DNA of 64,000 nucleotides from Harmonia axyridis. Taxonomy: Eukaryota > Arthropoda > Insecta > Coleoptera > Coccinellidae. The position numbers were made by a program, and so were the translations under genes. Below are positions 47,846 to 59,659 of this stretch, one piece after another (within the stretch, counting starts at the first letter, position 1; every line of letters begins with the position of its first letter). The notes below the pieces were generated by a model. The model worked only from the letters and a program-made list of their open reading frames with translations, ran no database searches and was not told the origin of the DNA. Location: NCBI RefSeq assembly GCF_914767665.1, contig NC_059503.1:21514001-21578000 (forward strand). The letters run 5' to 3'.

Positions 47846-48747
47846 CTTCTTTAAATTGATTATATGAATTTTAGTATGTGGTAAAAAATATTTGTAGGTT
47901 ACTTGAAAATAATAAAATATCGTGTAAAATATACAGTGTTTCTCTCCAAATACAAAAACTGGGCAATTATATAAAATTCGATGTTACTTATAAATTTAAA
48001 ACCTGATCAGAAATGTTTTCACCATGAAGTATTGTCAATTATATTATCATCTGGACAATTGTGTGAAGAAGATGGATGTTCTAATCGAGAGATCCCGTTC
48101 GAAACATTCTTCTGAAAAAATATCTAACCTCATCTTCCCTACTTCCTGTCAATTGGTAGAAGTTTTCGTTGAATTCACAAGAAATCCCTGAACAACATTT
48201 TACAAATGTGTCGACAAGAAGGCTACCGCTACCAACGACTACCTACCTACTTTGTTTTGTAACTTCGTAAACTCGGATTTGTGAATAATACAGAGAGTTT
48301 CGAAATATTGTGTCGGTATTTACAGTTGAGGGTTGTTAGTGGTGTCCCTGGGGTGAGTTGTGACACGAGAATCTAGCAGGCCTCGCCCAGATCATAACTA
48401 CTGCACGCACTTATAAACGGATTCGTTGGCTTCGTTCTTGGTTTTGTGACCTTGTCTATATTGAATCTTCCAGAATGAAGTTGTACTTCGGTTCAGCTAG
48501 AGTGAGACAGAATGCATTGGGTTATTCAGCCACTGGAGAATAATGAATTAGAAAGCGCAACCACTACGCCTCATTCAATAGTATAATAGACTTCAGGTAC
48601 CTGTATAATGAACCGCATTTAAGGTACTTTTGGTTTACTATTTTCTTGGATAAACCTTTAAAACTGACAAAGAAAAAATTCAACGTTTTTTTTCACAGTT
48701 GAACGTTTTCAGATTCAAATAAAACGATGAGTGATTTTATATATTAT
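47846..48747. other. No gene seen; GC-richer part 48330-48560
   Basis: 48330-48560 (gtggtgtccctggggtgag, caggcctcgcccagatc) is GC-richer than its flanks but shows no frame or motif I can name. Confidence 0.4.
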
Positions 48748-49017
48748 AAAACTAAGAAAACGTATAAATAGGACCATTCCATTGTGTAATTTTTTTCATG
48801 GATCAAAAATCGAATAAATGCTTCGCACAAAAGTTATTGACTAGATGATGTAAGTGTTCGGGTAAAATATTTGTAAACTTATACAGAATAATAATTCTTA
48901 AAATGAAAACACTTTAGGTGATTCATGAATGGGTAAAATCTTCGCGTCGATGGCATGCTTTAATGGGTTTTAAAATCTGAAAGGGTATGAAAACTTCTTC
49001 TGCGCTTTATTCTTGCC
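48748..49017. repeat. Third, partial unit of the 445-bp repeat
   Basis: Starts aaactaagaaaacgtataaa, spans the unit junction (tgtaagtgttcggg at 48849) and continues through gggtaaaatcttcgcgtcga to about 49017. It lies 1.7 kb from the tandem pair. Confidence 0.8.
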
Positions 49018-51144
49018 ATTCAAAAAAAATCGAAAAATTCTGGAAATCTCTAGCCTCTCATGAAATATCTTCAAAAATCCGAAACTATAGAGGTTAGAAC
49101 TTTTCTGTAAGAAAATTTAATTCAGATAATCGTACTTGCTAATAGATTGCCTTAAAAGTTGGCAAATTCTCAAGAAATTTCGTGTTTCGGATTCTAAAGC
49201 TTGGAGGATCAAACGATGCAAATAGAGTTTGCGTGATACAACCTGGTCGGATATTTTTGATTTTATACAATCCAGAACTAACAGTAGTAATAACGGCACA
49301 TATGCTAGAATAATCTTTGATGAGTTTGAATTGATCTTTGCTCCGTTCTGGGAAAATAGAAGAAATATTTATTCGAAAATAATATGAATTTTGAAAGCTG
49401 AGACCTACCAAAAAATCAATTAAAAATTAGTCAAGCACTGGCATACAGTCAGCAGCTTTTGAGCACTGAATCATTCATAAGTCAATTGTGCTTTTCGGAT
49501 TCTCATATACATATCTATCATTCTGCGCTCATGTTATTCTAGGTTGCAATTTGTGCATAGATAATAATAATAATAATGATAATAATAATAACGAACACCC
49601 AAATGTTTTATTTCCTTTATTGTAGTAGAATATCGTATTACGTATTAAAGAAATTATTGATAAGAGTAGGTCAGAACCTATAGATAGAAATCGTATGAAA
49701 TCAACAAAAATTTACCAATTTTCGATTTCAAATGTGGATGTGTCTTGAATAATGGACGTATAGAGAGCACCATATTCTACTTTGATATACACACATCGTC
49801 AAAACTCTTGCCCCCCTATTAACTCTCAACTTGTTTAATGTAACATTTTTTGTGAGTGGAATCTTCACTATCTTAAATGAAAGCAATAAACCAGCAAAAA
49901 ATTTCTTGTTCGGGAGAATACAGGTGAATTAGGAGTTAATCAGTTTTCAGGGAATAACGAGTGTTGTAATATTGAGAATATTCAAGCCTTCAAGAAGAAT
50001 GGAACGATATGCCTGAAAATTTCATTGATAACTTGATTGATCGAAATCACATGGTGGTTTCAGATTACGCAGAACAAAAAAACATGGAGGCACATGAAGG
50101 AGGTCCAGGAGTGGATAAAGGAAAGGCTGACTAAGAAGAAGAAGATTCAAGGGTGTCATTAAGAGTGAATAATTACTGAGCATTTCTGCGACACTTGCAA
50201 ATTAAATGATAATAGTTCACAAAAAGCAAACTGATTTAAATCCTTTACAGGAGCAAATCAGTCTTTAAAATCCCATATGGTAATTTCTGTTCCTGATCCC
50301 TCGTGCTCACTATCCCTCAGTTTTAATAGAGACACAAATTGCTTTTCGAAGTGTTAATTATTCAAATTAAAACATCAATTCCGAGATAATCGAATAACAT
50401 GAAATGCGTAGTCAAATCTTGGCGTGGTCCATCGGGTGGAAATACTTTAATTTTCAACAAATGGATGATTGATTGGTGGAGGAGCAGACATCCCCACTAT
50501 AAATCAGTGAGGACACTCGGCGATCGCACCCCACCTAGAGGGTGATTCATAAATGAACGCACTAATCGATGATCACATATCTTGTATGGCGACAGGGTGC
50601 TTATAATATCATTGAGTTCAGTGTATATTTCGCAGGTCTATATAATACATCATTTCCATTCCCACTCATTCCATCACTGATTTACGATTTTGACAGATAT
50701 GAATGTGAAAACTCGGTGCGTGATGTTCTTCTCACTATTCCTTGTTCATTTGAGCCTTAATTGATTGCTTTATATTGAGGGATTTCGGAATGAATATTGA
50801 ATTATGATTTTGGCGAAAGAGGAGTGGGAGTATGAAATTAAAAAGATAACATTCGACTTTCCGTAACCCCATTTTATAATAACTAGAATTTTGCTCTTTT
50901 GATTATTTCCTACCATCTCAGCAAATATTTCGAACCATCCATTTAGAATTCAGCTCGCAAGAATAGTATATTGTGCAAAAAGTGGGGAAAGTTAAACATT
51001 TCTCACCAGTGTGAGAACACACGAGTGAGAAAAGGACTTTCTGCTCATTTTGCACACTATACTTTTCCTACAACTGCTATGGAAAGTAGCGTATTCTTCA
51101 TAGCTTACTCAATTTCAAAACTATGTATTGCTCATACAGTGAAA
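49018..51144. other. AT-rich tract with TAA microsatellite, no gene seen
   Basis: The TAA/TGA run at 49561-49594, with cctttattg just beyond, may be another LINE 3' tail on the minus strand, but no coding text is next to it. 50400-50560 is GC-richer and holds cactataaatcagtgagg, a TATA-like word, without a supported gene. Confidence 0.45.
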
Positions 51145-51553
51145 TAGTTATTTATAATACAAGTGCAGAAGGCATTGATATTCTTCCACGAGTTCAAAAT
51201 TCAAAAACGAGCCACGAAGTGGCGAGTTTTGGAATGAACGAGTGGTAGAATGAGCCTTCTGTACGAGTATTATACATTATTTTCTCTAATTCATTGCATT
51301 TTCATTGAAATTAATGAAATATTTCCATAAATATAATTTAGTGATTTTTGCATTGAAAAATGTTGGTTGTCAGAACTGATTTCTTTAAGGCAATTTGATG
51401 AATTGACAGATAAAGCCGTAGCGGAAAGTTCGGAGTGCCAACATAGAATAATAAAATATTACCCTGAAAACTGTGCGTTTCTGATATATTCTCGCACGAT
51501 TTTGTTCTACAAGATGTGGAAGAATGAACGGAATAACCACAGAATTAGAGAAA
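51145..51553 (+). repeat. 409-bp dispersed repeat, copy 2
   Basis: Gap-free match to 14719-15127 (~97% by eye). The flanks differ on both sides, which fixes the repeat's borders at tagttatttata and agagaaa. Confidence 0.8.
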
Positions 51554-52039
51554 ATATTATTCCATACGGCATTTTGCCCACACCTCGCTTGGTAGACCAA
51601 TGAAACTGTGCTTTTGAGATGTCGTTGCTATGGAAACGGAAGAAATGAACATACATTGTCAACGAAGGCCCTTTTGAATTGAATCTGGTACATTACTTGT
51701 ATTATTTAAATTTCTGCAGTTGTAGGAAAAGCAATTGGTTGACTAGTCTCTATTACCCTGAGCTGAGTACACTTGCACAGCATAGTCACTGTGCTTGGCT
51801 AGGATCTATCTGTTGCACAATCAGAAAACCACGTCATTCAATAAGTCTTGGCTCTGGCCACATATGGCACCTCTACTACCATTCCACCTTTTTCTCTTTG
51901 TACCAAGCTTCAAGATATGTCTCTTAAAATTTGAGAAAATAGAGTCTGGATCAAGATATTGAAGGTTAATACGACGCTGAATTTGTTCTGTTTATTGATG
52001 AAACACTGTTTTTCGATGCGAAAAATGTGCAAGCAAAGC
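51554..52039. other. No gene seen
   Basis: Short open frames here show no recognised motif. The last ~80 bp may include the upstream part of the adjacent mariner. Confidence 0.4.
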
Positions 52040-52835
52040 AATGACTTGATAAGTGTTATTCAGACTATACTCCATCGGCGTTCAGATTGTGATATGTTGA
52101 CTTTAAGGGTAGACAAAAAACCATCGACGATGCTGAAAACTCTTGTCCACCGAATTCGACAGAAGACATCAAAAAAGTCCATGAAATGAAATGATTCTGA
52201 GCGATCGCAAATTGAAGTTGAGTGAGATAACTGCAGAGTTGAAGATATCAGAAGATAGTATAATCACTATGTTGCCTGAAAATGTGTCCATGAGAAAGTT
52301 CTTCTTCGAAGTTGGTACCGCGTTAGCTTATTGCTGATGAAAAGCAACAAAGGTATGGTCGATTCCGAACGCGTAATTTTTTGCGTTGATATATGATATG
52401 AGATTCATTGGTGCCGTCAAAAGTTACCAAAACCACAAACATCAGCTGGTAAGATAATGACATAGGTGTTTTGTGACGTGTATAGTATATTGTTCATTTT
52501 TTATCTTGACAAAGGTAAACCAATCAATAGTGAATATCACATAACGTTATTGGATCGATTGAGTGCAGAATCAAAAGAACGAAATGCAGAAGAAAAAATT
52601 CTATTGTACCAATATAATCATACTTGTCACAAACTGTCGAAAACCATGGTTGAATTGGAAGAACTGCCCTTCCAACTGCTTCACCATATATACAGTCCAT
52701 TCTCCAGAACTGAACCTCCATGAGAACTGGCTTTTTGCAGACCTCATAAGAATGCTCTATGGAAAGAAATTTGGCTATAATCTAGAAGTGAAGCATATTA
52801 CGATAGCAGAGACGAATCTCTTCACAGAAAAATAA
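52040..52835 (+). pseudogene. Mariner transposase (irritans-like), strongly decayed
   Basis: The plus strand shows mariner text in changing frames: KCYSDYTPSAF (about 52045), IKKVHEM (about 52170), LKLSEITAELKISEDSI, ENVSMRKFF, SAGKIM-like text near 52445, PINSEYHITLLDRLSAES (52521-52575), KILLYQYNHTCHKLSKTM and VHSPELNLHENWLFADLIRM to about 52760. All three catalytic Asp appear lost: the DETW box reads YEIHW, the HQDN box reads YQYN and the final Asp position reads E. The wording is close to the better-preserved copy at 59660-60616. Confidence 0.8.
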
Positions 52836-54837
52836 TTAAAAAGTAAGAAAAGCGTTGACTGTGTTGATGAACAAAGTCGAAGTTTAAACTTATAGGTTTG
52901 CAATTTCACAGTCAATTTTTTCACTCGATGAAAAATATATTCAAGCGGTAAGTACATACTCAAAACGAAGAAATGAATATTCGGGTTAAATGGAAGAATC
53001 TGAGGACCGTAGAGAATTAGGATAATTTAAGTGTTACGGATATCATCTATCGTTATTGGCAAATGCAATAACTGAGTGCCCTGGATATCACTTAAAGAAT
53101 ATTTCGAACTTTTCCTTTATGAAATTCTAAATTTTAAAATGATGACATAGCAATGAGAATACTTTCCCCAATAGTTTTTCGCGATTTACAAGAAAATCCT
53201 TTCATCAGAAGGCTTCCTTATATGCTAAGGCTAAGACATACCCATAGTCAACTATACCTTCAGCTCCACCTGCGAATAGACGAACATCGGATGAGCAGAA
53301 GCAAAGGAATTATTCGATTAAGCAACATACCGCCAAATGGGATAGAAATATCGGCCTGACGAGTCACCCATGATGAGGAGCTAGAGGGTGCGATGATTTG
53401 TAGCCCCATTTCGGTTCCAAGATGGAATGGCAGCGCTACATCCCCATTGCCGCTCTATCAACCCCACTTATGATTTGCTTTATGGCTGAATGAGTGAATG
53501 ACGTTGCGGAAATGGATCAAACTTGAGGATGTCTCTTTCCCCTTATTCAATCCGATGAAAACGTAAATAACCCATTGTCGGAACAATGAGTTGAGCGAGG
53601 AAATATGATATTATCTGGATGGATGAGTTTTATCAAGAACCTATTATGGAAAATTATATTCAATAAGCTTGAAGTGATTTTCGTGACACTCTGCTGATGT
53701 TTATATATTAACAATTATCTACCGGAAAAATGGGGAAGGCCGAAATATAATAGTAACTGTTATAAATAACAAAATAATGAATACGATTCCAGCTATGGAA
53801 TACTATATTTCAAGATATTGTGATGAAATCAGTGAAGGAACATTCACCTTTCATATCTAACAAGTATAGACAATATTAGTTATCGCGCCTTTTGGTGTTG
53901 AGTGTACCAAATACTTTCTGTCAAAGTATAAAATGGCAAAATGGCAGAATATAATTTTTAGAGAGAATCAAGATTAAGAAATCAAAAAGCAATCAAATTT
54001 TGAATTTTTAATCAATGCTTAGGCAAATGGTGCAACTGGCCATTTACTTTCAGTAACTGATCAATAATTTTATTGTGCTTTTATCTTTATGAGTTCCACT
54101 AACTCGTGAACTCTAAGATTCTGAGAGGACTCCAGAAGCCTGGGAGGTATGACATTTAAAAGAGAACGAAAACATAGTATATCCATAGATAGGTAGAATT
54201 TGCCCATGTACACTCATAGTATGGCATAATTTTTCGTCAGTTCAAATTGTACATACGATATCTGCCCATTAAACCATCGATATACAAATGTCACTACTTT
54301 TCTTCAAAAGTATTCTTTTCGACAGGTAATCAGTTAAACGTTTCTTTCCAACTGGATAACCGTCAGCGAAATCTCCAGAAAACAGTGTGAAGCAGACTAA
54401 GGAATATACGTATTGTAATTCCTGATGAATCATATCCATAATGATTTCATTCACCCCTCGTCCCCTCTTCTTTGTGGAGAGCGTCGCGTATTCCATTGAT
54501 ACCATTATGTTTATTTCAAGATTGAAGTTTTGAGCCAAAGCGGTAAAGTGATTCAGCCACCGCATCCCGTCGGAAATACGGGTAGCCATGGCAACTGCAA
54601 CGGCTCCTTCGACATCTGAGCATCGCTCAGGATTAAACAATCCCGAAACTGGAAAAGAACGGGATGCCGCAACGTTCGCCTGACTTTCCCGGAAAACTCG
54701 ATGGCGTGTCGGTGACGGTGCCAATTCTGGAATAGGGGATGAATTTCTTGAAAGCAGAAATCGGTCATTCTTTGGAGACAGAATTCTCTTTGGATGGGGG
54801 AATATTACAGAGCGAAAAAATAATTCTTTCTATATAG
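52836..54837. other. No gene recognised; GC-elevated blocks at 53280-53480 and 54420-54770
   Basis: The two blocks stand out from the AT-rich surroundings. On the minus strand 54269-54724 is open for 151 codons but has no motif or family resemblance I can name. They could be regulatory sequence or unrecognised exons. Confidence 0.35.
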
Positions 54838-55533
54838 AGGGCCACTACAGGGATATCGAAAACCGTTAGAAAGACAGGGTGGCTTAAAGTACAAAAAAGT
54901 TGCGTTATTTTGGAATGAGTGTGTTGGTGTGAACATATCCGAAATGTCTCCTTAGGTTCTCGAGATATCTCGAAAAAACTGAAAATCGAGATTTTCTTTT
55001 TTTTCTGTATATCTCATTGATTTTTGTATATTACTTCTCGAAATTTGGTTAATAGCCATTATCCAATAGAAAAATACTAATGGTGTCTTCAGATTTTTTC
55101 TGTTTTCCATTGTTTCAGAGACGCGATAGTCAAGTTATGATTCCACATAACAACTCTTCAAATTTGCGTACCTTGACTCGATATTTTTGAAGAGTGTGAT
55201 ACATTGCTGAATTCGTAATTTTTTACTCCATAACCTCATAAGGAAAACCAATATGGAGTCCATAAGAGAAAAAATTGACTATCGCGTCTCTGAAACAATG
55301 GAAAACAAAACAAATCTGACGACACCATCAGTATCTCTGTATATATGCTCCAGAAACAAATGAGTTATACAGAAAAAAAATTCTCATTTTCAGTTTTTTC
55401 GAGATATCTCGGGAACCATAGGAGATCATTTGGATCTGTTAACACCAACACAATAACTCCTAAATAACGCAACTTTTTTGTAATTCAAACCACCCTGTAT
55501 CTCTAACGGTTTTCGATATTGCTGTAGTGCCCC
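54838..55533. mobile_element. 696-bp foldback element with ~300-bp arms
   Basis: The outer ends are agggccactacaggg and gctgtagtgcccct. The arms share gatatcgaaaaccgttaga, caaaaaagttgcgttattt, ttctcgagatatctcg / gggaaccatagg and gagacgcgatagtcaa. The centre near 55190 is unique. Noncoding. A solo arm is at 62165-62458. Confidence 0.8.
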
Positions 55534-56920
55534 TCAAAATAGATCTAACTGTATTGTGCACTTGCAATCAGATTAGTTTTTTTTTTGAACGTTCAATATC
55601 CTCCAATTTTCCAAGATTTTTGATACTATACAGAGTGTAACATGAGTGCCTTAGTGGTGAATGCAAGTCATCCAGACCTTTCAGAAATATGGTTTGTTGT
55701 GTATCCTAAAACTGTTAGTTTCGGAGATTAATAAAAATTTGCCTAAATTTTTGATATCAATAACTTAAAAATCAGCAATCCAATTTTGTTCGAATTTTGT
55801 GGATTTCTTCACTTCATACAACCCTTCAAAACGTTTCATGTAATTTTAATATTTCCAGAGTAGTATTCAGATTATTGAGTGTTTCCTTCAGACTTCGTAA
55901 TCTATATTTTTTCCACGTTTCAGAAAAATGTGTTATTGCCATGAAAAAGATTTAGTGTTATGAATTCAATTTTTACAATACGACGAATACTGAGTCGATT
56001 AACTGAATAATGTCGTCCAAGAATTCTTCTTAAAGTTTTCACTGTATTCATAAATGAGCACTGAATTTGATCAAACAAATAACAAATGACATTTGCAATT
56101 TCGAATTGTATCATTCTTATTGGAAAACCCCATCCTATATAATTTTCATGTTCTAAGAACGAAGATGAGATGGCCATAATATGAAGGGAAATTCGTATAT
56201 GACGAGCAAAAACTCCCGACTGTATATACTTTTTTTCGACCTGTTTATATGACCTCTCTGATATGATATTAGTTAATTAAAAAACTTGCTCGTTGTCAGT
56301 TGCAGTTGTAAATCACATCACAAGAGAAATATAAAAAAAATTGAATGATGTTGATTTTCTATTGAACTTAATTGTAAGAATCAAAATTGATTCCTAGCTC
56401 ATCACTTGGTGAAACATAATAAAACTCTTGACTATATGTGAAATGTATAGTCAGAAATTCATTCAATTTTTATATGTTCATAGATTTATTGCCAACCTCA
56501 ATAGGTCGAGGACGACTCATTTGTTGTCCATCTAATTTTTGTTAATGACCACAATTATTTGAATCAGTGAGGAATAAAATCATTAAATTCGCTTTACTGA
56601 TGAACTCATATCATACCTATCTAATGACAACCTTTTCTATACAAGTCTTCCTATTATATTCAAGTTGAAATAGTGGTATACATCAGATGAGTTTTTATCA
56701 TTCTGCGATTTCAATAATTTCAATCAGAATAACGATTATCGATCATGACAGTTGATAACCCCGTTATGCAACACATAAACTAATCCATTGTTTAAACCGT
56801 AGACGGTATTCCTTATAGACATGATTATTTTCAAGACAGCGATTCTAAGACCCATTTTAAAAAGAAAAACATCATATGAACCAATATCGTGAACTTTTGA
56901 GTACATATTTTTTTCGGCAA
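55534..56920. other. No gene seen
   Basis: AT-rich. Nothing recognised. Confidence 0.5.
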
Positions 56921-57387
56921 CCGTCCGGGAAGTGCTCACTTCCCGGACGCTTTTTCTCTGAGAAAGTAGCATTTCCCGGCCTAGTCCGGAAAGTACGTAC
57001 TTCCCGGACTAGTCCGGAAAAGAATCATAGAATCCATAGCAACCTAGATAACGGCTGACAGTTCGAATGAAATTAGTTGTCAAAAATTTGCATGTTTTTT
57101 GATTGCAATCGCAATAAAATATGGAAAGCAGCAGCGATAGTGTTATTTTACATGGTTGCCGAAAAAATATTGTACGCAACACGCCCGAAAATGGTTTTTT
57201 TAGACTCACAGACTTTTGTCTATTCGTCCAAAAAAACCATATTTTCCGGACTTGTTACGTAAATTACTATTTTCGGCCATCGTCCGGGAAGTGCTCACTT
57301 CCCGGAAGCTTTTTCTCTGAGAAAGTAGCATTTCCCGGCCTCGTCCGGAAAGTACGTACTTCCCGGACTAGGCCGGAAAGGAATCAC
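56921..57387. repeat. Direct pair of ~100-bp GC-rich palindromic blocks
   Basis: Blocks at 56922-57022 and 57281-57387 are near-identical and 359 bp apart. Each begins with cgtccgggaagtg, a 2-base centre, and its complement (perfect in the first block). It then has ttttctctgagaaagtagca, tttcccggcc and a second palindrome around agtacgtact, ending near ccggactagtccgg. Between them, 57173-57259 is a further inverted repeat (cgcaacacgcccgaaaatgg paired with ccatattttccggacttgtt). No protein is supported. Confidence 0.8.
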
Positions 57388-58528
57388 GTCGTTTGTGTCA
57401 TTATGAATATGAACATCTTGGTAGGTATATTTTACTATTTTGTTGTAATCACTGTGATCCTATTGTCCAAGATACCTTTCATAGATTTACTACTCGTCTT
57501 CAATGCAACTAGATGCATTTTCTGATGTATGCATATTAATTTTACCAATGATACGGGGTTTTGACTATCTCGAGGAAAAAAGGCGCCACCCTAACTCGTG
57601 AAATGAATATTACTTTAGGAATTCTTATAAATTTTTGAGCATAGTTGATCGTCTGATTTAATTTCAGCCGACGCTGTTTCGCTAAATTTTTTCAAAAATT
57701 TCTGGAATAATTTCATTTTTTTCGAAAGCAATGACGTACAATTTTTTTTTAGACAATAATCACATTTTTCTACATTAGAGAGTGCCACTTGAGAGTCTTA
57801 ACACAAGAAGACATGTAGAAATTGTATAAGAATAACTAGACTAGTAAAAGAATGATTATAAATAAAGATTTTCTTCTGGAAACTCCCTCCTGTATCACAA
57901 GCTTTCAAGGAATTCGTTAGTAGGAAAATATAGTTCAAAAAATCATATCAAGAATGCGGAAACGAGGATCAAGTGCAAATTTAAGTTTTTTTTTTAATTA
58001 AAATAAATTTTGTTCATAAACTACCCAGAAGAATAACTCCTCAAATTTCACACCTAAAATGATGGATGGAAGTATTTCGTAATGATTACGTCTTCCGTAG
58101 CTTCTATAGATTGTCCCTGATCTTAGTCAACCAACGCAACGTGACAACACTCATGTCGAAACTTCATCTCTTGTTTTCTCACTGCTGAAAGGAAAATGAA
58201 GTAATTCAAGTAATCGTTCAATCTAGTATTTGTTGAAAAATACGTTCATTGTTACATAACGGGGCAATAATTTTTGTTAACATTCGCTCACTTTCCTAGA
58301 TATTCAATGATTATTGCGAAATAACTGCGAACCGATATGTACCAACAGGGACTGATCAAGCAGAAATGTGAATATGTTCACTATAATTTCTTGATGAATG
58401 CACCAGTTAAGTAATCAAATCTAGAATGCGAGCAATAATGACAGGTTGGACACTCTAACCTTGTTGTTATTGAGTTTTTACCATAAGTGGAATATTGAAG
58501 TCACAAAGTTTTGTAGATTTTGCGTGTA
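57388..58528. other. No gene seen
   Basis: AT-rich. Nothing recognised. Confidence 0.5.
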
Positions 58529-58711
58529 CGGGGTGTTCCAAATTAAGTCGGCACCATTGCCAACACCGTTATTATTGATGCTACGAGGTCGGTTAAATGG
58601 GCAAACTGGTAGCATTTTTAGTGGCCTTCTCGATGCCGACAACAAAACAAAAATTGACAGTCACGTTGTCATGATATTTCATAAAATTATATTTTTTTCA
58701 ATGGAACACCC
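58529..58711. mobile_element. 183-bp MITE with GGGTGTTCCA ends
   Basis: The left end cggggtgttccaaattaa and the right end tttcaatggaacaccc are inverted and flanked by TA (58527-58528 and 58712-58713). This short non-autonomous element is probably mobilised by a mariner-type transposase. Confidence 0.65.
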
Positions 58712-59659
58712 TATATTTTTCATGCATTTCGATTCGTAATAATATTCTCAACAACAATACGGACACAATGTAAGTAGAAAACTGCATACTGATACACTGA
58801 AAATGATTAAGCAATATAAGGTACTAATCAAATCTCCGGAAGGTAGATAGATGTTTATCGAATTGTCCAACTTCTACAACCTCCAATTGAATATAAAAAA
58901 ATAATATTACAGCTATACTTGAAACAAATCAGTAATTAATTTTTTCAGATTTTATTCGATTCCACCTCTGGTGCAAAATGAAAACGCGTTGACTTAACCC
59001 GCTGTTAGATTAATCAATTACTTCAGTATCGTCGTTATGGCAATTGATAGATTACTCAACAAAAGACATATTATAAACGTATACCGCTCTGAAATAATAA
59101 CGTCGACCTATAGGTCTGCTTCAATTTCGTTAAATGAGCGCGGAGATTAGGAACTATCTCTTTTGCAACCGTTAAGTATTTGTGGAGAAATTGTTCTTTG
59201 TCCTTAGCTTTCATCAACCAGTTCAAACGTTTCTCGCTATACGAGAATACATTTGAAAGTGACCTCGTTAATTGATCACTTCGATTTTTCATTCTTTATT
59301 TTTTCATATCATTTGGTCGATAGTCACGATCATGATACAACTTCTAAAATAGAAAATAACTATTTTTCGATTACGTATTAGGTATTTGCCAACATTTGAA
59401 ACGGATAGGTACCTGAAGATGAAAAAGAAGGTATTGCTTTAGAAATTAAAGTGGAAAAAGGTTTGTTACATTGCAGTTTCTGATATGAAGAGAAATCCAT
59501 TATTTTTCCAATAGATGGCTTAGTCATCTGTATCTAGCCTTGTGAAAGTCCGATAGGGTTCCACTAGATGGCGTCAGAAATATGAGATATCGTACTACAA
59601 AAACTTTTTTGTCAGCTTTGTGATTAGTTGCCATAGTTAAGTTTGTGCGAACGTCAAAG
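58712..59659. other. No firm gene; includes mariner 5' flank
   Basis: 59515-59659 (atggcgtcagaaatatgaga, tgccatagttaagtttgtgc) has the look of mariner 5' untranslated sequence. The left part is AT-rich, apart from the open frame noted at 59071-59292. Confidence 0.4.
59071..59292 (-). CDS. Hypothetical 73-residue frame
   Basis: This is an ATG-to-stop frame on the minus strand. The product is basic and helix-prone, beginning MKNRSDQLTRSLSNVF and containing YLTVAKEIVPNLRAHLTKLK. Its amino acid make-up is more protein-like than other short frames nearby, but I recognise no family. It could be an exon, a transposon fragment or chance. No promoter or splice signal was convincingly seen. Confidence 0.2.
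   Translation of the reverse strand: MKNRSDQLTRSLSNVFSYSEKRLNWLMKAKDKEQFLHKYLTVAKEIVPNLRAHLTKLKQTYRSTLLFQSGIRL

Noticed and set aside
49561..49594. TAA-rich run as a second LINE insertion
   Set aside because: No reverse transcriptase text follows on the minus strand; kept only as a possible tail or simple repeat.
50480..50560. cactataaatcagtg as a core promoter
   Set aside because: TATA-like and initiator-like words overlap instead of lying 25-30 bp apart, and no gene follows.
57121..57525. 134-codon open frame across the GC-rich palindromes
   Set aside because: It translates the palindromic repeat in both copies; open by composition rather than selection.
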